Assembly: GCA_964652645.1 (NCBI GenBank) | Contig: CAZZCS010000002.1 | Location: forward strand, 1 to 64,000 | Reading direction: 5' to 3' | Source of the DNA: CAZZCS01 sp964652645 | GTDB lineage: Bacteria > Cloacimonadota > Cloacimonadia > Cloacimonadales > Cloacimonadaceae | Length of the DNA stretch: 64,000 nucleotides | In this document: positions 8,131 to 18,042 of the stretch, in pieces | Position numbering within the stretch: position 1 is the stretch's first letter | Layout of the letters: the number at the start of each line of letters is the position of its first letter | Notes under the pieces: generated by a model | Told to the model about the DNA's origin: nothing | The model's input: the letters and a program-made list of their open reading frames with translations, nothing else | Databases searched by the model: none | Made by a program: the position numbers and the translations under genes

Positions 8131-9006
8131 ATGATACAAGGATCTTATGTCGCACTGGTTACTCCCTTTAAAGGTGGGGAGATAGACTACTTGGCTCTGG
8201 AAAAGCTGCTCAATTTCCATCTGGAAAATGGGACGCATGGGATATTGCTATTGGGGACAACGGCCGAGACCGCCGCTTTGGCTTCAGACGAAAAAGATGC
8301 CCTGCTCCGCTTTTGCCTGCAGCGCATCAATAAACGAGTTCCTGTAATGATTGGCACCGGCACAAATAACCTTTCGCAGAGCCTTGCCAATACCAAAAAA
8401 GCCAAAGAACTGGGAGCAGATTCTGCCCTGGTCATCACACCTTACTACATCAAACCCACCCAGAACGGGATGTACGAATACTTCAAAGCTATTGCAGACA
8501 AATGTGATATTCCGATCGTGATCTACAACGTCCCCGGTCGTACCGGCGTGAATATCAATGCATCTACGGTCGTACGTCTGGCTCAGGATTGTCCCAATAT
8601 CGTAGCTGTCAAAGAAGCCTCTGGCAATATCGTGCAAGCCACAGAGATCATTCGCGACGCTCCCGAGGGCTTCTCTGTCCTCAGTGGCGAGGATGCGCTC
8701 AATATGCCGCTCATGGCCTGCGGCGCCAAGGGAACGGTATCCGTGACTGCAAACGTAGTTCCCAAGCTCATGAGCACTCTCATCGAGACTTGCCTGGCAG
8801 GGGATTATCAAGCCGCTGCAAAGCAGCATCAACACCTGCTCAAGATGAACGGCGTGATGTTTATCGAGACAAATCCCATCCCTGCCAAAGAAGCACTGGC
8901 CATGATGGGTCTCATCGAGCCGGAGTTCCGTCTGCCCATCTGTCCTTTGATGGAGCAAAACCGGGTGACACTTCGTAACGTACTCCAGGAGTATGGCTTG
9001 ATCTGA
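8131..9006 (+). CDS. dapA: 4-hydroxy-tetrahydrodipicolinate synthase
   Basis: This 291-residue aldolase condenses pyruvate with aspartate semialdehyde, the first committed step of lysine and diaminopimelate synthesis. The signature LLGTTAETAAL (Thr43, Thr44), Tyr132 in IYNVPGRTG and the Schiff-base Lys161 in VAVKEASGN are all present. I chose the ATG at 8131, preceded by GGAGG at 8121-8125, over an earlier in-frame ATG at 8074 that adds 19 unrelated residues. A small hairpin (8101-8119) sits just before the ribosome binding site. Other dap genes are not in the window. Confidence 0.95.
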   Translation: MIQGSYVALVTPFKGGEIDYLALEKLLNFHLENGTHGILLLGTTAETAALASDEKDALLRFCLQRINKRVPVMIGTGTNNLSQSLANTKKAKELGADSALVITPYYIKPTQNGMYEYFKAIADKCDIPIVIYNVPGRTGVNINASTVVRLAQDCPNIVAVKEASGNIVQATEIIRDAPEGFSVLSGEDALNMPLMACGAKGTVSVTANVVPKLMSTLIETCLAGDYQAAAKQHQHLLKMNGVMFIETNPIPAKEALAMMGLIEPEFRLPICPLMEQNRVTLRNVLQEYGLI

Positions 9007-9049
9007 TCCCAGGGGTTCCTTTTAGATTAAATAGGAGAATATAGATTCA

Positions 9050-11971
9050 ATGACAAAGAGTAAACTGACTCACGGGTTTGAGCTCAAAGATAAGCAGTTT
9101 ATCGACGAGATCAAAGCTGATGCCTTTACCTATGAACACGTAAAAAGCGGTGCCAGGCTGATCCATCTAGCCTGCGAAGACCACAATAAAGTATTTTGCG
9201 TAACCTTTAGAACCCCGCCTGGGGACAATACTGGATGCCCTCATATTTTGGAACACTCTGTACTGAACGGATCGCGGAACTTCCCTTCGAAGAGCCCCTT
9301 CATGGAGCTGTTAAAGGGTTCCATGCAGACCTTCCTCAATGCTATGACCGGATCGGACAGGACTATGTATCCGGTGGCCAGCACAAACGACAAGGACTTC
9401 ATGAACCTCATGGAAGTGTATCTGGACGCTGTCTTCTTCCCCCTCTTTTACCAGGACCCCAGAATCCTGGCTCAGGAAGGCTGGCATTATGAGCTTCTCA
9501 ATCCAGAGGATGAGATTAGCTACAAGGGAGTGGTGTACAACGAAATGAAGGGTGCCTTCTCCTCTCCAGATGCAGCTCTGGGACGTTACATCCAGCAAGC
9601 TCAATTCCCCGATAACGCCTATGGCTACGAAAGCGGGGGAGACCCAAAGTACATCACAGATCTCACTCAAGAGATGTTTTGCGCTTTCTACGATAAGTAT
9701 TATCATCCGGCCAATAGCAGGATTGTTCTATCTGGTGATATGGATATTGACGCTGCTCTAAAACTGATGAACGAGAAGTACTTAAGCGAATTTGACAAAC
9801 AAGATATCGATAGCAGCATCCACATGCACAAACCTTTCGAACAGCCTCGCAAGATAGAAGTTAGCTACCCTGTGGATGAAGGCAGCGCCACCCAGGACAT
9901 GTGCTATCTGGCTATGAATTACACTTTTGCCGATGTTCACCAGGTAGAGACTGTAATGGGGATGAGTGTCCTGACCGAAATCTTGATGGATTCTCCAGCC
10001 TCACCTCTCAAGCAGGCCATTCTCAATTCAGGTTTGTGTGCAGATTCTTATGCCTACACAGATTCCAGGGCATTACAGCCCACGCTCAGTATCATTTGCA
10101 AGAATGTGGCTGATGACAATTTGGAACCTCTGCAAGCGCTAATCCGCCAGGAACTGGAGAAGATCGTCTCCTCCGGGATCGATAAGAAACTGATCGAGGC
10201 GATCTTGAACAGCAAGGAGTTTACCCTCCGTGAAGCTCAGATGCAGGGCTTTCCCAAGGGGCTATACTATGCCTTTGTGATCGGTAACAGCTGGCTTTAT
10301 GATGGCGAGCCCTTTGAAGCTCTTCGTTACGAGCCCTTGCTGGCCAAGCTGAGACAGGGCCTCAAGAGCAATTACTATGAGGATCTGCTCAAACGCTGCA
10401 TCCTGGAAAACACATACTCCAGTATCGTAGTCATGAAGCCAGAGCCTGGCCTGAATGCCCGGCTCGAGCGCGAAGACGCAGAAAAGCTGGCAGCGTATAA
10501 GGCAAGCCTCAGCGAGGCTGAAATTGCTGATCTGATCCAGATGAATAAAGACCTTATCGCCTGGCAGAACGAACCTGATAAACCTGAAGACATTGCCAAA
10601 ATCCCATTTATCGAACTCTCTGATATCGATCCCAAAGCAGAGGTTATCCCCTGCGAGATCGAGGAGTGGAAGGAATTTACTCTGCTCAAACATGAACTGG
10701 ATACAAATGGCATCGTCTATTACCGAGCCTATTTTGATCTGGATCATGCAGAAGTAGAAGACCTGCCCTGGATCGCTCTTTATACCTATCTAGCTGGCAA
10801 GCTCGATACCGCAAGCTACTCATACAGTGATCTTTCCAACGAAATCGATATCAATACTGGTGGGATCAAGCTCTGGTTGAGCAACATCAACGACTATCAA
10901 GATCCCGATCATGTGATCGGCAAGCTCAATATCAGCGGTAAAGCGGTTCGTTCCAAAGCGGAGAAGATGATTCAGCTTGCTGCCGAGTATGCCCTGCGCC
11001 CATTGTTTGATAACCATCAGAGAATCAAGCAGTTGATCCGAGAACAGCGATCCCGCATGGAGATGTCTTTCATGGGTGCCGGACACGGACTCGCAGTGCA
11101 GAGACTCTTCAGCCCCTTTTCACCCCAACATCGTAGGTTGGACGTTTCTGAGGGCTTGGGTTACTATCACTTCCTCTGCGATCTGGAAAACAGCTTCGAA
11201 AATGGAATGGAACAGATTGTTGAGGAACTGCAGTGGGTCAAAGAAACCTTCTTTACCCAACAGAAGCTGATCATCAGCCTCACCGGAGAGAAGGATGATA
11301 TCGACCATGCCTTTGGCTTCCTGTCTCCCGTACTTTCAGAGATCAGCAACGAAGCCTACGCCCCGATCGAGCAAAGCTTTGATACTTCGGACTTTAACGA
11401 AGGTATCTACGCACCCCTCAATGTTCAATTCTGCGCCAAAGGCGGCAATTTCTTCCGCAAGGGTTATTCCTATTCGGGGAAAATGAGAGTTCTGAACAAC
11501 ATCCTCAAAAATGACTATCTGTACAATGAGATTCGCGTCAAGGGCGGTGCTTATGGCAATATCTCAAATTTCAGCTTGTCCGGTTTTCAATTCTTTGTGT
11601 CCTATAGAGATCCAAATCTGGAGAAGACTCTGGATGTTTATGATTCCGTGGCGGATTACCTGAGGACTTACACCTGTTCCAGACGAGAGCTGGAGAAGTA
11701 TATCATAGGCGATATGGCAATCCTGGATTACCCCAATACTCCAGAACGCAAGGGCACAATCTCCGACGAGTATTATATGACGGGATTTACTCACGCAGAC
11801 AAACAGCAAATCCGCGATGAAGTGCTCTCCACTAAGCTGGAAGATATTGTGGCCTATGCCGATATGATCGAAGCTCTGATGACGAAGAACCACTATTGCG
11901 TCGTCGGAAACGAAGCCAAAATCAAAGCCTCGGCTCAGCTTTTTGATAGGATCACTCCGATCTTCAGATAG
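9050..11971 (+). CDS. M16C zinc metallopeptidase (presequence protease-like)
   Basis: This 973-residue protein has the inverted zinc motif HxxEH at residues 65-69 (His65, Glu68, His69 in CPHILEHSVLNGS), and NEMKGAFSS about 100 residues later supplies the usual third ligand region. The size and the four-domain, single-chain layout match the M16C group (PreP and falcilysin-like), which digests short unfolded peptides inside a closed chamber. There is no signal peptide, so it is probably cytoplasmic and would recycle peptides to amino acids, in keeping with amino-acid fermentation. rsgA starts 3 bp after the stop. Confidence 0.93.
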   Translation: MTKSKLTHGFELKDKQFIDEIKADAFTYEHVKSGARLIHLACEDHNKVFCVTFRTPPGDNTGCPHILEHSVLNGSRNFPSKSPFMELLKGSMQTFLNAMTGSDRTMYPVASTNDKDFMNLMEVYLDAVFFPLFYQDPRILAQEGWHYELLNPEDEISYKGVVYNEMKGAFSSPDAALGRYIQQAQFPDNAYGYESGGDPKYITDLTQEMFCAFYDKYYHPANSRIVLSGDMDIDAALKLMNEKYLSEFDKQDIDSSIHMHKPFEQPRKIEVSYPVDEGSATQDMCYLAMNYTFADVHQVETVMGMSVLTEILMDSPASPLKQAILNSGLCADSYAYTDSRALQPTLSIICKNVADDNLEPLQALIRQELEKIVSSGIDKKLIEAILNSKEFTLREAQMQGFPKGLYYAFVIGNSWLYDGEPFEALRYEPLLAKLRQGLKSNYYEDLLKRCILENTYSSIVVMKPEPGLNARLEREDAEKLAAYKASLSEAEIADLIQMNKDLIAWQNEPDKPEDIAKIPFIELSDIDPKAEVIPCEIEEWKEFTLLKHELDTNGIVYYRAYFDLDHAEVEDLPWIALYTYLAGKLDTASYSYSDLSNEIDINTGGIKLWLSNINDYQDPDHVIGKLNISGKAVRSKAEKMIQLAAEYALRPLFDNHQRIKQLIREQRSRMEMSFMGAGHGLAVQRLFSPFSPQHRRLDVSEGLGYYHFLCDLENSFENGMEQIVEELQWVKETFFTQQKLIISLTGEKDDIDHAFGFLSPVLSEISNEAYAPIEQSFDTSDFNEGIYAPLNVQFCAKGGNFFRKGYSYSGKMRVLNNILKNDYLYNEIRVKGGAYGNISNFSLSGFQFFVSYRDPNLEKTLDVYDSVADYLRTYTCSRRELEKYIIGDMAILDYPNTPERKGTISDEYYMTGFTHADKQQIRDEVLSTKLEDIVAYADMIEALMTKNHYCVVGNEAKIKASAQLFDRITPIFR

Positions 11972-11974
11972 AAG

Positions 11975-13039
11975 ATGAAGCAAAAAGATAAAAAGAGATT
12001 AAAACGGGACACGGGCAGGTTGAATGCAGTCAATCTGCCCAATCTCGAGATTCTGGACGAGATCGATTATTCTCCGGTTTTCAAAAGCAAACGCACAGCC
12101 CTCAAGAGTGGCGAACGACTCAAGAACAATCTGGAGCTCAAACAGGGCAGAATTCTGGAAATCAAATCTAATTACGCCAATATCGTAGATATCGAAGGTG
12201 AACGCTATCCCTGCTCCCTCAGCGGAAGATTGAAACAGTACAAATTTAATACCAAAGTACTCACTGCCGTGGGTGACTATGTGGAAGTCGACATGGCCAG
12301 GGCACCAGACTACCGGATTGAAAATATCCTGCCCCGCAAGAACACCCTTTCCAGATACGACGGGGGCACTTTTCAGAAGGAGATCATTGTCGCGGCCAAT
12401 ATAGACCAGGTGATTATCACCGTCTCCTGGCGTATGCCAGAGATCAAGCCAGGTCTGATCGATCGCTATCTCTGCATGGCCAGGATCTTCGATTTTGAAC
12501 CCATTATCTGTATCACCAAGATGGACCTCTGCGATGATCGGGAGGAGGTGGAAGAGATTCTCGAATACTACCGGCGGATCGGCACTGAAGTACTGCTCAC
12601 ATCGGTAGAGACTGGCGAAGGAATGGAGGATTTGAAAACTCTTTTGAAAGATAGAGAGTCTGTCTTTTCCGGCCAATCTGGCACCGGCAAATCGTCCCTG
12701 ATCAATTGTATAGAGCCAGACCTCAAGCTTGCCACAGCCGAAGTAAGCAGTTACAACGAGAAAGGAAAGCATACCACCACCCAGGCCATCCTCATTCCCT
12801 GGTCTTTTGGAGGTTACCTTGTCGATACCCCCGGGATCAAGACCATCAACCTGCACAGCGACCATAAAGAACTGATTCCCAAGGTATTCCCTGGCTTTGA
12901 TGCCTACCTGGATCATTGTCACTACCGAAGCTGTACCCATACTCATGAAACAAACTGTGCAGTGTTAGGGGCAGTCGAAGAAGACAAAATCCCAATCTCC
13001 CGCTACGATTCCTATCTGCGGATATTTGAATCCCTGTAG
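11975..13039 (+). CDS. rsgA: Small ribosomal subunit biogenesis GTPase RsgA
   Basis: This 354-residue circularly permuted GTPase checks maturation of the 30S decoding centre. An OB-fold precedes the G domain, whose motifs run in permuted order: TKMD at 181-184, GQSGTGKS at 233-240, then DTPG at 284-287. The C-terminal zinc finger contains Cys315, Cys320, His322 and Cys328. The basic N-terminus and length are normal. It lies 3 bp after the M16 peptidase gene and nadK begins 7 bp after its stop. Confidence 0.95.
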   Translation: MKQKDKKRLKRDTGRLNAVNLPNLEILDEIDYSPVFKSKRTALKSGERLKNNLELKQGRILEIKSNYANIVDIEGERYPCSLSGRLKQYKFNTKVLTAVGDYVEVDMARAPDYRIENILPRKNTLSRYDGGTFQKEIIVAANIDQVIITVSWRMPEIKPGLIDRYLCMARIFDFEPIICITKMDLCDDREEVEEILEYYRRIGTEVLLTSVETGEGMEDLKTLLKDRESVFSGQSGTGKSSLINCIEPDLKLATAEVSSYNEKGKHTTTQAILIPWSFGGYLVDTPGIKTINLHSDHKELIPKVFPGFDAYLDHCHYRSCTHTHETNCAVLGAVEEDKIPISRYDSYLRIFESL

Positions 13040-13046
13040 AGGAACG

Positions 13047-13904
13047 ATGAAGAATTTTGCCATCTACATTCACCCTTCCCTCTGCCAGAACAACGAGATC
13101 TTTGAGCTTTTACAGAAGTTGACAGCAGAACACAAGGTTCGCTTCTTTGGAAGTGACGAACAACGGGATATCCTGCCCTCCAACGTGGAATGTTGCCCTC
13201 TGGATGGCACAACGGCTCCTCCGATCGATTGCATCTTAGTCTTTGGAGGCGATGGTACCATCTTGCGTGCCAAGCAAATAGCCTTGGAGACAGGAGCGCC
13301 AATCCTGGGGATCAATCTCGGCTATCTGGGCTTTCTTTCCGAGAGCAGTCTTGCCGATTTGCGCGCTTCGATAGGCCATCTGGTCCAGATGAAATACAAG
13401 CTTTTGAACAGGATGCTGCTAAATTGCCAGGTGCGGCGCCAGGGTAAGATAGTGCATCAGGCCCAGGCCTTGAACGATGCAGTGATTTACAAAGCCGAGA
13501 CTCCAAAGCTGATCCATGTAAGACTTTACGATCGCAAGCGCTTTGTGCTGGATACCCGCTGCGACGGAGTTGTCCTCAGCACTCCCACGGGTTCCACAGC
13601 CTATTCGCTGTCCGCAGGGGGACCGATTCTCTCTCCAGAAATGCAGGCTATCATCTTTTCACCTCTCAGCCCTCACATTCTCTCAATCCGTCCCATGGTC
13701 TTTAATGCCTCAGACAAGCTAATGATGCGCATCTACGGCCTGGAAAGAACTGCCTGGCTGCAAATCGATGGCATAAACTGCATGGAGCTCCTGGAGAATG
13801 ATGAAGTGTTGGTAACTGCCTCCAAACAGAGCGTTTCCTTCATCAAATTGTCTAACCGTACTTTTTACAAAATCCTGCGCAACAAACTGCATCTGGGACG
13901 ATAA
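13047..13904 (+). CDS. nadK: NAD kinase
   Basis: This 285-residue enzyme phosphorylates NAD to NADP. The GGDGT motif is at residues 67-71 (Asp69), and TPTGSTAYSLSAGGPI is the second conserved signature. The ATG at 13047 follows GAGGAAC with good spacing; an in-frame ATG at 13026 inside rsgA would add seven residues without a binding site. The stop overlaps the recN start by one base, a common nadK-recN arrangement. Confidence 0.95.
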   Translation: MKNFAIYIHPSLCQNNEIFELLQKLTAEHKVRFFGSDEQRDILPSNVECCPLDGTTAPPIDCILVFGGDGTILRAKQIALETGAPILGINLGYLGFLSESSLADLRASIGHLVQMKYKLLNRMLLNCQVRRQGKIVHQAQALNDAVIYKAETPKLIHVRLYDRKRFVLDTRCDGVVLSTPTGSTAYSLSAGGPILSPEMQAIIFSPLSPHILSIRPMVFNASDKLMMRIYGLERTAWLQIDGINCMELLENDEVLVTASKQSVSFIKLSNRTFYKILRNKLHLGR

Positions 13905-15601
13905 TGCTCACCGAAATCTACCTCAAAAACTACCTTTTTGTGCCTGAGCTCAGGCTGAAACTTGAACCGGGAATGTGCGCCATCACGGGTGAAACAGGAG
14001 CTGGGAAGTCCGTCCTTGTAGGCGCAGTAACTCTTCTTTTTGCCGATAACAGCCACAGTATCGAAGCCTTCGATGCCGAGAAGCCTATCTACCTGGAAGC
14101 CACTTTCGATATCTCTTTGAATCCAGAAGCTTTACATTATCTCAAAGAGCTTGGTTACGAAGACGACGAGTTCGTCGTGGCCAGAGAAATCAGCCCCAAA
14201 GGCAAATCTCAGTACTTCATCTATGGCCGCAAGGTTGCCGCTGCCATCCTCAAAGATATTAAGCCCTTACTAGTAGATTTTCACCATCAGCGAGACCAGC
14301 AAAAACTGCTAAGTACGTCCTATCAACTGGAAATACTGGATTGCTTTGGAGACCTGGAAGCTATCGTCGAGCAGCACAGAAGCATCTACCACGCTCTCAA
14401 AAAGGATCTGCGCAAGCTGAAAGAGCTACGCAGTCTGGACGAGCTGAACAAACAGATGGCAGAGCTCTATGCCTTCCAGCTCAATGAACTGGAAAGTGCA
14501 AGACTCAAGCCAGGTGAAGATATGGAGCTCCAAAACGAATACGAGCTGCTCAGCGCTGCCAATGAAATCGCGGAGCTATCGAGTTCTCTGGCTGGGATTC
14601 TTTTCGAAGCGGAGAGCAGCATCTACGATCAGATCAGCAAATCCCTGGCCCAAGTGTCCAGATTTGCCGATCTTCATCCAAACTTGGGAGAAATTACCCA
14701 ACAGCTGGGTTCTGCCCTGGAATCCGTGGAACATGCCACGAAGCTCCTGCGCTATATGCCGGAAAACATCTCTTCGGATCCGGCCAGGCTGGATCAGATC
14801 AGCTCCAGGCTGGACTATATAAACGATTTGAAACACAAGCACAAGGTTCCAGACATCGCCAGTTTGATCCAAAAACAGCACAAACTGGGAGAACTGGTCG
14901 CCGGGTTTTCCTCCCTGGAGCTGGAGATCGCTGGTCTGGAGACTGCGATAGCGAGCAGCTACAAGGAGTTACTGGATCTCACCACGCTCCTTTCGGAAAA
15001 GAGAGCCTCCACTGCCGCGGATCTTTGCCTGGAAATGGAGCACAACATCCGTAGTTTATCCATCCCGGAAGGCAGATTTGAGATTCGGATTGACAAAATT
15101 AATATAGATAAAAACGATAGACATAAATATCTTGGTGCCCTCTCTGAGAGAGGACAGGATAGCGTGGAATTTCACTTCTCTGCCAACCCTGGAAGCGCAA
15201 TAAAGCCGCTTTCAGCCGTTGCCTCGGGAGGAGAGCTATCACGTATCCTATTGGCAATCAAAAAAGTACTGGCCCAAAACATCAGCCCAAAGCTGATGAT
15301 CCTGGATGAAATCGATGCCGGTATCGGCGGAAAGACTGCCGAGCTGATAGCCCAATATATCAAAGAGATTTCTCATACGCATAGCGTGTTGTGTATTACG
15401 CATCTGGCTCAGCTTGCAGTGGTGGCAGATCAACACATCTCCCTCTCCAAAACCAGCGAGAGAGACAAGACCATCGTTCACATGAATATCCTGGACAAGG
15501 AAGCCAGACGCAATGAAATAGCGCGAATGCTCTCAGGCAACATCACCGAGCATTCCTTGAACCATGCAGAAGAATTATTAGAGAAGATAAAAAAGAGGTA
15601 A
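13904..15601 (+). CDS. recN: DNA repair protein RecN
   Basis: This 565-residue SMC-like ATPase holds broken DNA ends during recombinational repair. Walker A is GETGAGKS (29-36), the ABC signature is VASGGELSRI and Walker B is LMILDEIDAGIGG; a long coiled coil separates the two halves. Length is normal. It overlaps nadK by one base, and the next gene starts with GTG 2 bp after its stop. Confidence 0.96.
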   Translation: MLTEIYLKNYLFVPELRLKLEPGMCAITGETGAGKSVLVGAVTLLFADNSHSIEAFDAEKPIYLEATFDISLNPEALHYLKELGYEDDEFVVAREISPKGKSQYFIYGRKVAAAILKDIKPLLVDFHHQRDQQKLLSTSYQLEILDCFGDLEAIVEQHRSIYHALKKDLRKLKELRSLDELNKQMAELYAFQLNELESARLKPGEDMELQNEYELLSAANEIAELSSSLAGILFEAESSIYDQISKSLAQVSRFADLHPNLGEITQQLGSALESVEHATKLLRYMPENISSDPARLDQISSRLDYINDLKHKHKVPDIASLIQKQHKLGELVAGFSSLELEIAGLETAIASSYKELLDLTTLLSEKRASTAADLCLEMEHNIRSLSIPEGRFEIRIDKINIDKNDRHKYLGALSERGQDSVEFHFSANPGSAIKPLSAVASGGELSRILLAIKKVLAQNISPKLMILDEIDAGIGGKTAELIAQYIKEISHTHSVLCITHLAQLAVVADQHISLSKTSERDKTIVHMNILDKEARRNEIARMLSGNITEHSLNHAEELLEKIKKR

Positions 15602-15603
15602 AA

Positions 15604-16494
15604 GTGCATAGTAAGACTATAAGAAGAGTTCGTGGAGTAGCGATCTTTGTCGTTTTTTTAGCTTTGGCGACTACCATGTATTTGTATTCCAGGAGTGGAA
15701 GCAAGAAGCCAAGCGTGGACTTCAGGGCGAGCAATCAAAAATACGATAACTATCGGATCATCAACAAAGCCAGAGTTCAATTTGTCTCAGACGATCTCAC
15801 GGCTGCCAAACAGCACGTAGAAAACGTGGTCTCTGAACTCTCCAAGAAGTCAATCGAGCTTACAGATCAGCCTTCCCATGGGGTTTACCTGTTTGTGATC
15901 AACCAGAAGGATCTGAATCCCGTTCTGGCAGACTTGCAGACCAAAGGGAAAATACTATCCAAATCCACCACAACCGATACCTCTTATGTCAATCTCGATG
16001 CCAATACTGAGAACGACAGGCTGAAATCATACGAGAAAGAATTGCAAGACCTGAACCAGGTTCGCTTTCCTAGCGAAATCCAAATCAGACGTAAAGAGGC
16101 TCTCCATGGCCTGATCAGCGAATCCAGAAACCGCATGGAAAGGCTTCAAGATGTAGAGGATCTTCTGCTCTATATAACTGTTACGACTGCTTCAAGTTCC
16201 AAACTTGGTGGATTGGCTTTTGTCCAGAACATGAGCCTGAGCTTTGGTAAGTGGCTGTTAATATATACCATTGCCACGATCCTTGTGTACTATGGCACAA
16301 AGCTCCTTATGTATATATTTGCTCTCATGGGACTAAAAGGTTTGGGTGTGGCCGGTACAAACTATGGCAGCAACTACGGAAGTTACGAGAAGTATACAGG
16401 AAAGTATAGCTACGGAAAGGACAAAAAGCGGAAGACCAAGAGAATTTACAAAGAAAAACCACAACCTGAAGATACAGACAAAACCACTCCATAA
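15604..16494 (+). CDS. DUF4349-like membrane protein with coiled coil
   Basis: This 296-residue protein starts at a GTG 2 bp after recN. It has an N-terminal membrane anchor (about 9-27), an extracytoplasmic region with a coiled coil (about 135-190), a second hydrophobic segment (about 215-245) and a charged tail rich in Gly, Tyr, Ser and Lys. The segment around KSTTTDTSYVNLDANTENDRLKSYE and the order of parts resemble DUF4349 proteins, whose function is poorly known. Similarity is by eye and moderate. It is followed 11 bp later by an NfeD-like gene, which suggests a shared membrane role. Confidence 0.6.
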   Translation: MHSKTIRRVRGVAIFVVFLALATTMYLYSRSGSKKPSVDFRASNQKYDNYRIINKARVQFVSDDLTAAKQHVENVVSELSKKSIELTDQPSHGVYLFVINQKDLNPVLADLQTKGKILSKSTTTDTSYVNLDANTENDRLKSYEKELQDLNQVRFPSEIQIRRKEALHGLISESRNRMERLQDVEDLLLYITVTTASSSKLGGLAFVQNMSLSFGKWLLIYTIATILVYYGTKLLMYIFALMGLKGLGVAGTNYGSNYGSYEKYTGKYSYGKDKKRKTKRIYKEKPQPEDTDKTTP

Positions 16495-16505
16495 AGGAGG
16501 ACAAT

Positions 16506-16949
16506 ATGATTGCACTTAGTGCCTGGCACATCTGGATGATCATAGGGATCATCTTCGTAATCATCGAGATCTTTGATCCGGCTTTCTTTTTTATTGCCTT
16601 TGGCATAGCGGCCATCCTCACCGGCTTGTTGTGCTTGATTGGCAGCTTTGGTAGCCTCGTTGTCTTGCAGATATTCACCTTTGCTATCCTGAGCTTTATT
16701 TCTTTTCTGCTGATGCGAAAACTCGGGAAGAAAGTGCTGGCTCACCCAGCCGGGGAAACCAATGTCTTTGCTCTCAAGGGTCAAATCGGCATAGTCACCA
16801 AAGAGATTAGCGCTGAAGGTAAAGGCTATGTCAAAGTCGGCGGCGAAGAATGGGCTGCCGTGGAAGAGACCGGAAAAGCTATAGTTCAAAATGCCAAAGT
16901 CAAAGTACTGGAGATTGAAGGAAACAAACTGATTGTAGTCCAAGCCTGA
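16506..16949 (+). CDS. NfeD-like membrane protein
   Basis: This 147-residue protein has two or three closely packed transmembrane helices in the first 75 residues, starting HIWMIIGIIFVIIEIF, and a C-terminal OB-fold domain (GQIGIVTKEI to GNKLIVVQA). This is the short NfeD1b architecture, normally partnered with a stomatin/flotillin-like protein that organises membrane domains. No stomatin gene is adjacent; the DUF4349-like gene upstream may take that place. AAGGAGG precedes the ATG, and a strong terminator follows. Confidence 0.85.
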   Translation: MIALSAWHIWMIIGIIFVIIEIFDPAFFFIAFGIAAILTGLLCLIGSFGSLVVLQIFTFAILSFISFLLMRKLGKKVLAHPAGETNVFALKGQIGIVTKEISAEGKGYVKVGGEEWAAVEETGKAIVQNAKVKVLEIEGNKLIVVQA

Positions 16950-17032
16950 TCTCTACGGGCGTATTGATCAATCCCGCTGAGTAAGCAAGTAATTCTCTGG
17001 AGTGCGAGCAAGCCTCCAGGATTGGAACTATC

Positions 17033-17067
17033 GCCTCTGGATACAATGTTATCCAGAGGCTATTTTT
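17033..17067 (+). terminator. Rho-independent terminator after the kamD-nfeD gene run
   Basis: An 11-bp perfect stem (17033-17043 with 17050-17060) with a 6-nt loop is followed by TATTTTTTT. It closes the plus-strand run that began at kamD. Confidence 0.9.
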
Positions 17068-17146
17068 TTGTGCAGGGTAGGGACAGTACAGGCGGTCGCA
17101 GTAGCGCCTTGTTTGTTGGCGCTTCAGAGGAGCGCTGATAAAGGAT

Positions 17147-17178
17147 ATAAAAAAGGTCTCCAGCATCTGTGGAGACCT
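17147..17178 (-). terminator. Terminator after the DUF4476 gene
   Basis: A 9-bp stem (17154-17162 with 17170-17178) with a 7-nt loop is followed on the minus strand by TTTTAT. It lies about 20 bp past the stop of the DUF4476 gene. Confidence 0.75.
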
Positions 17179-17199
17179 GAAATTGATATATGCTCTGGT

Positions 17200-17955
17200 T
17201 TAGTAAGAGTTTATGATGTTATCCGCTTCTTCCTTATCGGATGAGAAGGTAAAGGCGTCGATAATTCTGAAGCCATTCTGGGGGTCAATACATTCAGGGT
17301 AGGAGATTTGCAGAGCTTGCAATTTGTCTTCGGAATAGGTATAAGCCCCGATTATCCTTACGATCTGATTGACGTTGAACTTGTAGTTACGGGCAGCAGT
17401 ACGCAGGACGCGGATCTTATCGTCGGAGAAGCTTTCTTTGCCGATTCTGCTGATGAGGTCGTTGAAATCGCGATCAGAGATAGCTTTTCGGTTCGAGGTG
17501 CTGATGTCCTGAACAAGTTGTTGCTGTTTTTTGGGTGGTTGTTTTTTGGGTTGTTCTTGCACTACGGGGGTTTCTTCCACCATTGAACCGCTGATGTTGA
17601 TGTTTATATTTGGTTGGGTGCTAGAGCTGGTGGTCGTAGTGGTGGAAGAAGAACTGGTCGTGAGTGTGACTCTGGCATCTTCAGGCAGCAAAGCCAGGAG
17701 CCCGTAGATTTCTTCTACGATGCTGGCAGCGCGTTTTTGATCCACTTTGTTCAGCTTGGTGTGGAACTCTTTTTCGAGTCTTTCGAGCCTGACGACGATG
17801 TTATCGATAATGTTTCCACTTTTGGAATTACCGGCTGCATCAACGCCAGTGATAGACATGGAAATACTTCCTTCGGGGGTATTGATCGAAAATCCCTGAG
17901 CAAAGAGGGCTATAGTAGCGATCAGGGCAAGGGCAATCAAAGTCATTTTCTTCAT
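17200..17955 (-). CDS. Secreted protein with DUF4476 domain
   Basis: The 251-residue product has a signal peptide (MKKMTLIALALIATIALFAQG), a helical region (about 45-85), a Ser/Thr-rich linker, a Pro/Lys/Gln stretch and a C-terminal domain of about 85 residues. That domain (ISDRDFNDLISRI, then IIDAFTFSSDKEE) is characteristic of DUF4476, found mainly in Bacteroidota-type secreted proteins of unknown function. I chose the ATG at 17955, because GGAG lies 6 bases upstream; the ATG four codons earlier overlaps that site. The gene is monocistronic with its own terminator. Confidence 0.82.
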   Translation of the reverse strand: MKKMTLIALALIATIALFAQGFSINTPEGSISMSITGVDAAGNSKSGNIIDNIVVRLERLEKEFHTKLNKVDQKRAASIVEEIYGLLALLPEDARVTLTTSSSSTTTTTSSSTQPNININISGSMVEETPVVQEQPKKQPPKKQQQLVQDISTSNRKAISDRDFNDLISRIGKESFSDDKIRVLRTAARNYKFNVNQIVRIIGAYTYSEDKLQALQISYPECIDPQNGFRIIDAFTFSSDKEEADNIINSY

Positions 17956-18042
17956 GACAAACTCCATCTATTATTTAATTTTCGCGTAAAGACCCACGTA
18001 TTTCGCTCCATAATTATTTGACAAGAGTTTTCTCCAGAATCC

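Noticed and set aside
11999..12946. 315-codon open frame antisense to rsgA
   Set aside because: rsgA is unambiguous with all motifs, and the antisense frame has no motif or start signal.
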